Origin: Candidatus Planktophila vernalis
GTDB lineage: Bacteria > Actinomycetota > Actinomycetes > Nanopelagicales > Nanopelagicaceae
NCBI RefSeq assembly: GCF_002288185.1
Contig: NZ_CP016776.1
Location: forward strand, 1,300,005 to 1,364,004
Reading direction: 5' to 3'
DNA length: 64,000 nucleotides
In this document: piece by piece, positions 61,605-64,000 of the stretch
Numbering within the stretch: the stretch's first letter is position 1
Layout: each line of letters opens with the position of its first letter
The notes under the pieces: generated by a model
The model's database searches: none
The model's input: only the letters and a program-made list of their open reading frames with translations
What the model was told of the DNA's origin: nothing
Position numbers and translations under genes: made by a program

Positions 61605-62129
61605 TTACGCTGGATAGATAACGACGTAGCGGTTTGGGTCTTCCCCATCAGATTCGCTACTTAGGCCTAGCTCTTGGATTGTGTCGTGGATGATTTTGCG
61701 CTCAAAGGCGTTCATTGGAGCTAGTTTGATTGAAGCGCCAGTGGTCTTTGCCTCTTCGGCCATCTCGTTGGCAAGCTTTGTTAACTCCTTGCGGCGGTTA
61801 GCGCGAAAGTTATCGATATCAAGCATCAGGCGTGAGCGATCTCCCGTAGCGGTCTGAACCGCTAGACGGGTGAGCTCTTGAATAGCATCTAGGACTTCAC
61901 CTTCACGGCCAACCAAGTGGTTGAGCTTTCCACCAACGATGGCCAGTGAGGCACGGTCGTTTTCAACGTCAATATCGATGTCGCCATCTAGATCTGCGAT
62001 GTCGAGTAGGGCCTCTAGGTAGTCAGCGGCGATATCGCCCTCTTCTTCAAGCTTTGCTACACCTTTTACAGGCTTTGTCTCTGCTACTTCTTCTACCTTT
62101 TCAACAACTTCTGCTTTTGCCTTTGCCAT
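61605..62129 (-). CDS. jag: Jag/KhpB-like RNA-binding protein (KH-R3H)
   Basis: A 174-residue protein with an acidic N-terminus, a KH-like domain (LAIVGGKLNHLVGREGEVLDAIQELTRL) and a C-terminal R3H domain (MNAFERKIIHDTIQE). These bind single-stranded RNA; homologues act in cell-elongation control. It is in the conserved rpmH-rnpA-yidD-yidC-jag order. GGGAGA lies five nucleotides before ATG. Confidence 0.93.
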   Translation of the reverse strand: MAKAKAEVVEKVEEVAETKPVKGVAKLEEEGDIAADYLEALLDIADLDGDIDIDVENDRASLAIVGGKLNHLVGREGEVLDAIQELTRLAVQTATGDRSRLMLDIDNFRANRRKELTKLANEMAEEAKTTGASIKLAPMNAFERKIIHDTIQELGLSSESDGEDPNRYVVIYPA

Positions 62130-62183
62130 GTCGCTCTCCCAGTCGGGTTTGTAGTGAATTAATACTATTTGTACTGATTTGTC

Positions 62184-63083
62184 CTATTTCTTCTTCTTCT
62201 TTTTCTTAGGTTGGTTTCGTTGCCCTTTAACTTCTTCAGTTGGTGGGGCCACATCTGTTTCAGGTTCTACTACCCCGCCTTTATGGTTGCGCTTTTTTTG
62301 CAGCTCTTCATAGGCAGGTGATCCTGGTGTTGGGTTTCGCTTAATGACATAGAACTGTTGTCCCCATGTCCAAAGGTTTGTTGTTGACCAATAAATTAAA
62401 ACTCCGACTGGAAAGTTAACACCTGTGATTGCAAAAATTACTGGGAACGCATACAACATAATCTTTTGCTGTTGCAACATCATGTTGTTGCTTGAATCCA
62501 TCTTTGGCATGCCCTTCATCATTAACTGACGTTGGGTTGTGAAAGTTGTGAGTGACATAAATGCAATCAAAAAAACCGTAACGATCTTTACGGTTGTTAT
62601 ATCTGAACCTAAAAATGTTTGAGAAATTGGTGCGCCGAAGAACTCAGCTTGGGCTGCACTGACAACATCTTCTTGTGACAACACACCATGTTTAACTGGT
62701 GGGTTCTTACCAATACCGTTGAGAACAGTGAAGAGTGCAAAGAAGATTGGTGCTTGGGCAAGGATTGGAAAACATGAAGCTAATGGGTTTGTTTTGTGCT
62801 CTTTATAGAGCTTCATCATCTCTTCTGATTGCTTTTGGCGATCATCTTTATACTTCTTTTGAATCTCCTTCATATGTGGTTGAAGGGCGGTTAATGCACG
62901 CTGGCTTTTAATCTGCTTAACAAAAAGTGGGATCAAGATAATACGGATGATGATTACAAGACCGATGATTGCAAGTGACCATGACACACCGCTCTCTGAA
63001 CCAAACAAAGGTGTGAGTAAATCGTGGATGTTGACGATAACCCAAGAAACAGCGATATATAAGGGTTTTAAGATGCTATCCAT
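62184..63083 (-). CDS. yidC: Membrane protein insertase YidC
   Basis: A 299-residue YidC/Oxa1 protein with about five helices; KQIKSQRALTALQPHMKEIQKKYKDDRQKQSEEMMKLYKEHK is the cytoplasmic hairpin, quoted here only as the region around residues 58-98. The Arg in the hydrophilic groove (IIRIILIP) is present. It has a Lys-rich C-terminal tail that may bind the ribosome. It inserts membrane proteins. I start at the ATG at 63083, nine nucleotides after GAAGG, rather than the GTG at 63089; the gene overlaps yidD by 8 bp. Confidence 0.95.
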   Translation of the reverse strand: MDSILKPLYIAVSWVIVNIHDLLTPLFGSESGVSWSLAIIGLVIIIRIILIPLFVKQIKSQRALTALQPHMKEIQKKYKDDRQKQSEEMMKLYKEHKTNPLASCFPILAQAPIFFALFTVLNGIGKNPPVKHGVLSQEDVVSAAQAEFFGAPISQTFLGSDITTVKIVTVFLIAFMSLTTFTTQRQLMMKGMPKMDSSNNMMLQQQKIMLYAFPVIFAITGVNFPVGVLIYWSTTNLWTWGQQFYVIKRNPTPGSPAYEELQKKRNHKGGVVEPETDVAPPTEEVKGQRNQPKKKKKKK

Positions 63084-63309
63084 TAACACTTACCTTCTCT
63101 TTCGAAACTACGTAGTCAACTCCGCCATGTGACCATGGGTTACACCGCACTAAACGCCAAGCGCTCATTGCAATTCCTTTTAAGCCATATGTTTCAATTG
63201 CGGTGACCGCATAGCTTGAACATGATGGGTAGTACTTGCACCGTGGTGCTAGTGATGGTGAAATCCATTTTTGATAAAACTTGATAGGTGCAGTGATAAG
63301 AGTTCTCAT
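63076..63309 (-). CDS. yidD: YidD membrane-insertion efficiency factor
   Basis: A 77-residue protein with the signature KWISPSLAPRCKYYPSCSSYAVTAIETYG, and RCNPWSHGGVDYV. The three cysteines are conserved in the family. It assists YidC. Its ATG overlaps rnpA by 4 bp. Confidence 0.95.
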   Translation of the reverse strand: MRTLITAPIKFYQKWISPSLAPRCKYYPSCSSYAVTAIETYGLKGIAMSAWRLVRCNPWSHGGVDYVVSKEKVSVNG

Positions 63310-63659
63310 TTTGTGGCCGCGTGATCTTTGGCTTTGCGAACCAGGTTAGCCACAACGGTTGCAATCTCTGATTTGCAATCAGCCTCAGCTGAGTTGTTAA
63401 GTCCACGGATCACCAAAAGGGATCCGGTTGGAAGAGATGCGTAGTTATCAAAAATACAGTGGCGGATTTTTCGAGCTAGGCGGTGGCGAGCAACTGAGCT
63501 ACCAACGGCTTTGCTAATAATTAATCCGGCGCGGGCAGGTTCATCAAGTTCACCTAGATATAAGTAGCCGACAAAGTTGGTGGATGAGTATCGGATCCCA
63601 CTCTTTGTTGCGCGGGCAAAATCCCCGCTCTCGGTTAAACGTGCGCTTTTGGCAAGCAC
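63306..63659 (-). CDS. rnpA: Ribonuclease P protein component
   Basis: A 117-residue RnpA starting at a GTG: LAKSARLTESGDFARATKSG, GLIISKAVGSSVARHRLARKIRH is the RNA-binding motif. It supports tRNA 5' maturation with the RNA subunit. It lies 21 nt downstream of rpmH. Confidence 0.95.
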   Translation of the reverse strand: MLAKSARLTESGDFARATKSGIRYSSTNFVGYLYLGELDEPARAGLIISKAVGSSVARHRLARKIRHCIFDNYASLPTGSLLVIRGLNNSAEADCKSEIATVVANLVRKAKDHAATK

Positions 63660-63680
63660 AGGAGTTTTCCTTAAAAGTCT

Positions 63681-63818
63681 TTAAGCAGAAAGACGCGCGC
63701 GGCCTTTTGCACGGCGAGCTGCAAGAACAGCGCGACCTGCACGTGTGGCCATACGGGCACGGAAACCATGCTTCTTGGCACGACGACGGGTATTAGGTTG
63801 GAAGGTGCGCTTTGTCAT
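63681..63818 (-). CDS. rpmH: 50S ribosomal protein L34
   Basis: A 45-codon gene reading [19 protein letters not shown] and on through [19 protein letters not shown] to ARLSA. It is the full-length L34. AGGAG lies six nucleotides before ATG. It is the first gene of the leftward rpmH-rnpA-yidD-yidC-jag-rsmG-parA-parB series next to the origin. Confidence 0.97.
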   Translation of the reverse strand: MTKRTFQPNTRRRAKKHGFRARMATRAGRAVLAARRAKGRARLSA

Positions 63819-63892
63819 GTCAAACTCCTAAATAATTAAAATCTACTGCGGGCCAGAAATACGGGGGAAGCAAGGAGGTAACGGTAGAGGTC

Positions 63893-63953
63893 TGGGGATA
63901 AGCCGGTCAAACTCAGATCTAGGCTCACCCCCTTCGCCTCATACTGTGGATAA
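63893..63953. promoter_or_regulatory. DnaA boxes at the edge of the dnaA/oriC region
   Basis: TGTGGATAA at 63945-63953 is a perfect DnaA box on the minus strand (TTATCCACA). TGGGGATAA at 63893-63901 is one base off. They lie upstream of rpmH in the gap that in Actinobacteria leads to dnaA. Confidence 0.75.
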
Positions 63954-64000
63954 CCAGTTGCTTTTTTTCCCAATCCGCTCTACTTTTACGCCCTCCTCCA

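Noticed and set aside
63584..63796. 70-codon open frame across rnpA and rpmH on the plus strand
   Set aside because: It is antisense to two certain genes; the L34 gene on the minus strand explains the region.

Overview
The window comes from a compact, fairly AT-rich genome that is actinobacterial in gene content. The right-hand end carries the order pcnA/cca - mutT-like - membrane protein - murJ - trxB - trxA - cwlM ... parB - parA - rsmG - jag - yidC - yidD - rnpA - rpmH, which is the block next to the chromosomal origin in Mycobacterium and Streptomyces. HspR with a HAIR-type operator, EtfD, FadE5-like, DUF5318 and MFS-Tmk proteins also point to Actinobacteria. The modest G+C (about 45-50% on sampled lines), very short intergenic gaps and many apparently leaderless genes suggest a streamlined freshwater lineage such as the acI group (Nanopelagicales). 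That placement is inference; the phylum call is firm.

Layout. (1) 11-8311: one leftward operon of eight surface-sugar genes, running from a PseB-like dehydratase through an RmlD-like reductase, NeuB-like synthase, glycosyltransferase, aldo/keto reductase, SpsF-like cytidylyltransferase and class III aminotransferase to a capsule-type protein. (2) 8408-11712: holB and an MFS-thymidylate kinase fusion. (3) 11797-15413: a second leftward sugar operon (cupin, C-methyltransferase, epimerase/dehydratase, Gfo/Idh oxidoreductase). Regions 1 and 3 look AT-richer (about 37% G+C on a sampled line) and are probably a variable cell-surface locus. (4) 15517-20595: topA and a proton-pumping pyrophosphatase. 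(5) 20775-24097: an alpha-glucoside-type ABC importer without its ATPase. (6) 24278-28405: DedA, pyrE, a lysine-rich protein and a DUF1800/DUF1501 export pair. (7) 28406-32024: the dnaK-grpE-dnaJ-hspR heat-shock operon. (8) 32184-39150: EtfD, HtpX/LemA, dCTP deaminase, FadE5-like acyl-CoA dehydrogenase and a DMT exporter. (9) 39151-45944: dnaB, a dimethylglycine/sarcosine-oxidase-like protein opposite a choline-kinase-like protein, and the rpsF-ssb-rpsR-rplI operon. (10) 46046-50875: GT87-like protein, PBP1, DUF5318, MFS. (11) 50840-63818: the origin-flanking block, followed by DnaA boxes at the right edge.

Regulatory signals readable from sequence include a HAIR operator at dnaK, an S6:S18-type leader that buries the rpsF ribosome-binding site, two parS sites embedded in the first codons of parA and rsmG, a tandem row of DnaA-box-like 9-mers upstream of dnaB, and a recurring TANNNT box 6-7 nt before start codons (leaderless mRNAs). 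Six of seven convergent gene pairs have no room for a terminator. No tRNA, rRNA, CRISPR array, insertion sequence or prophage was seen. No gene-free stretch exceeds 300 bp; the longest is 40600-40874.
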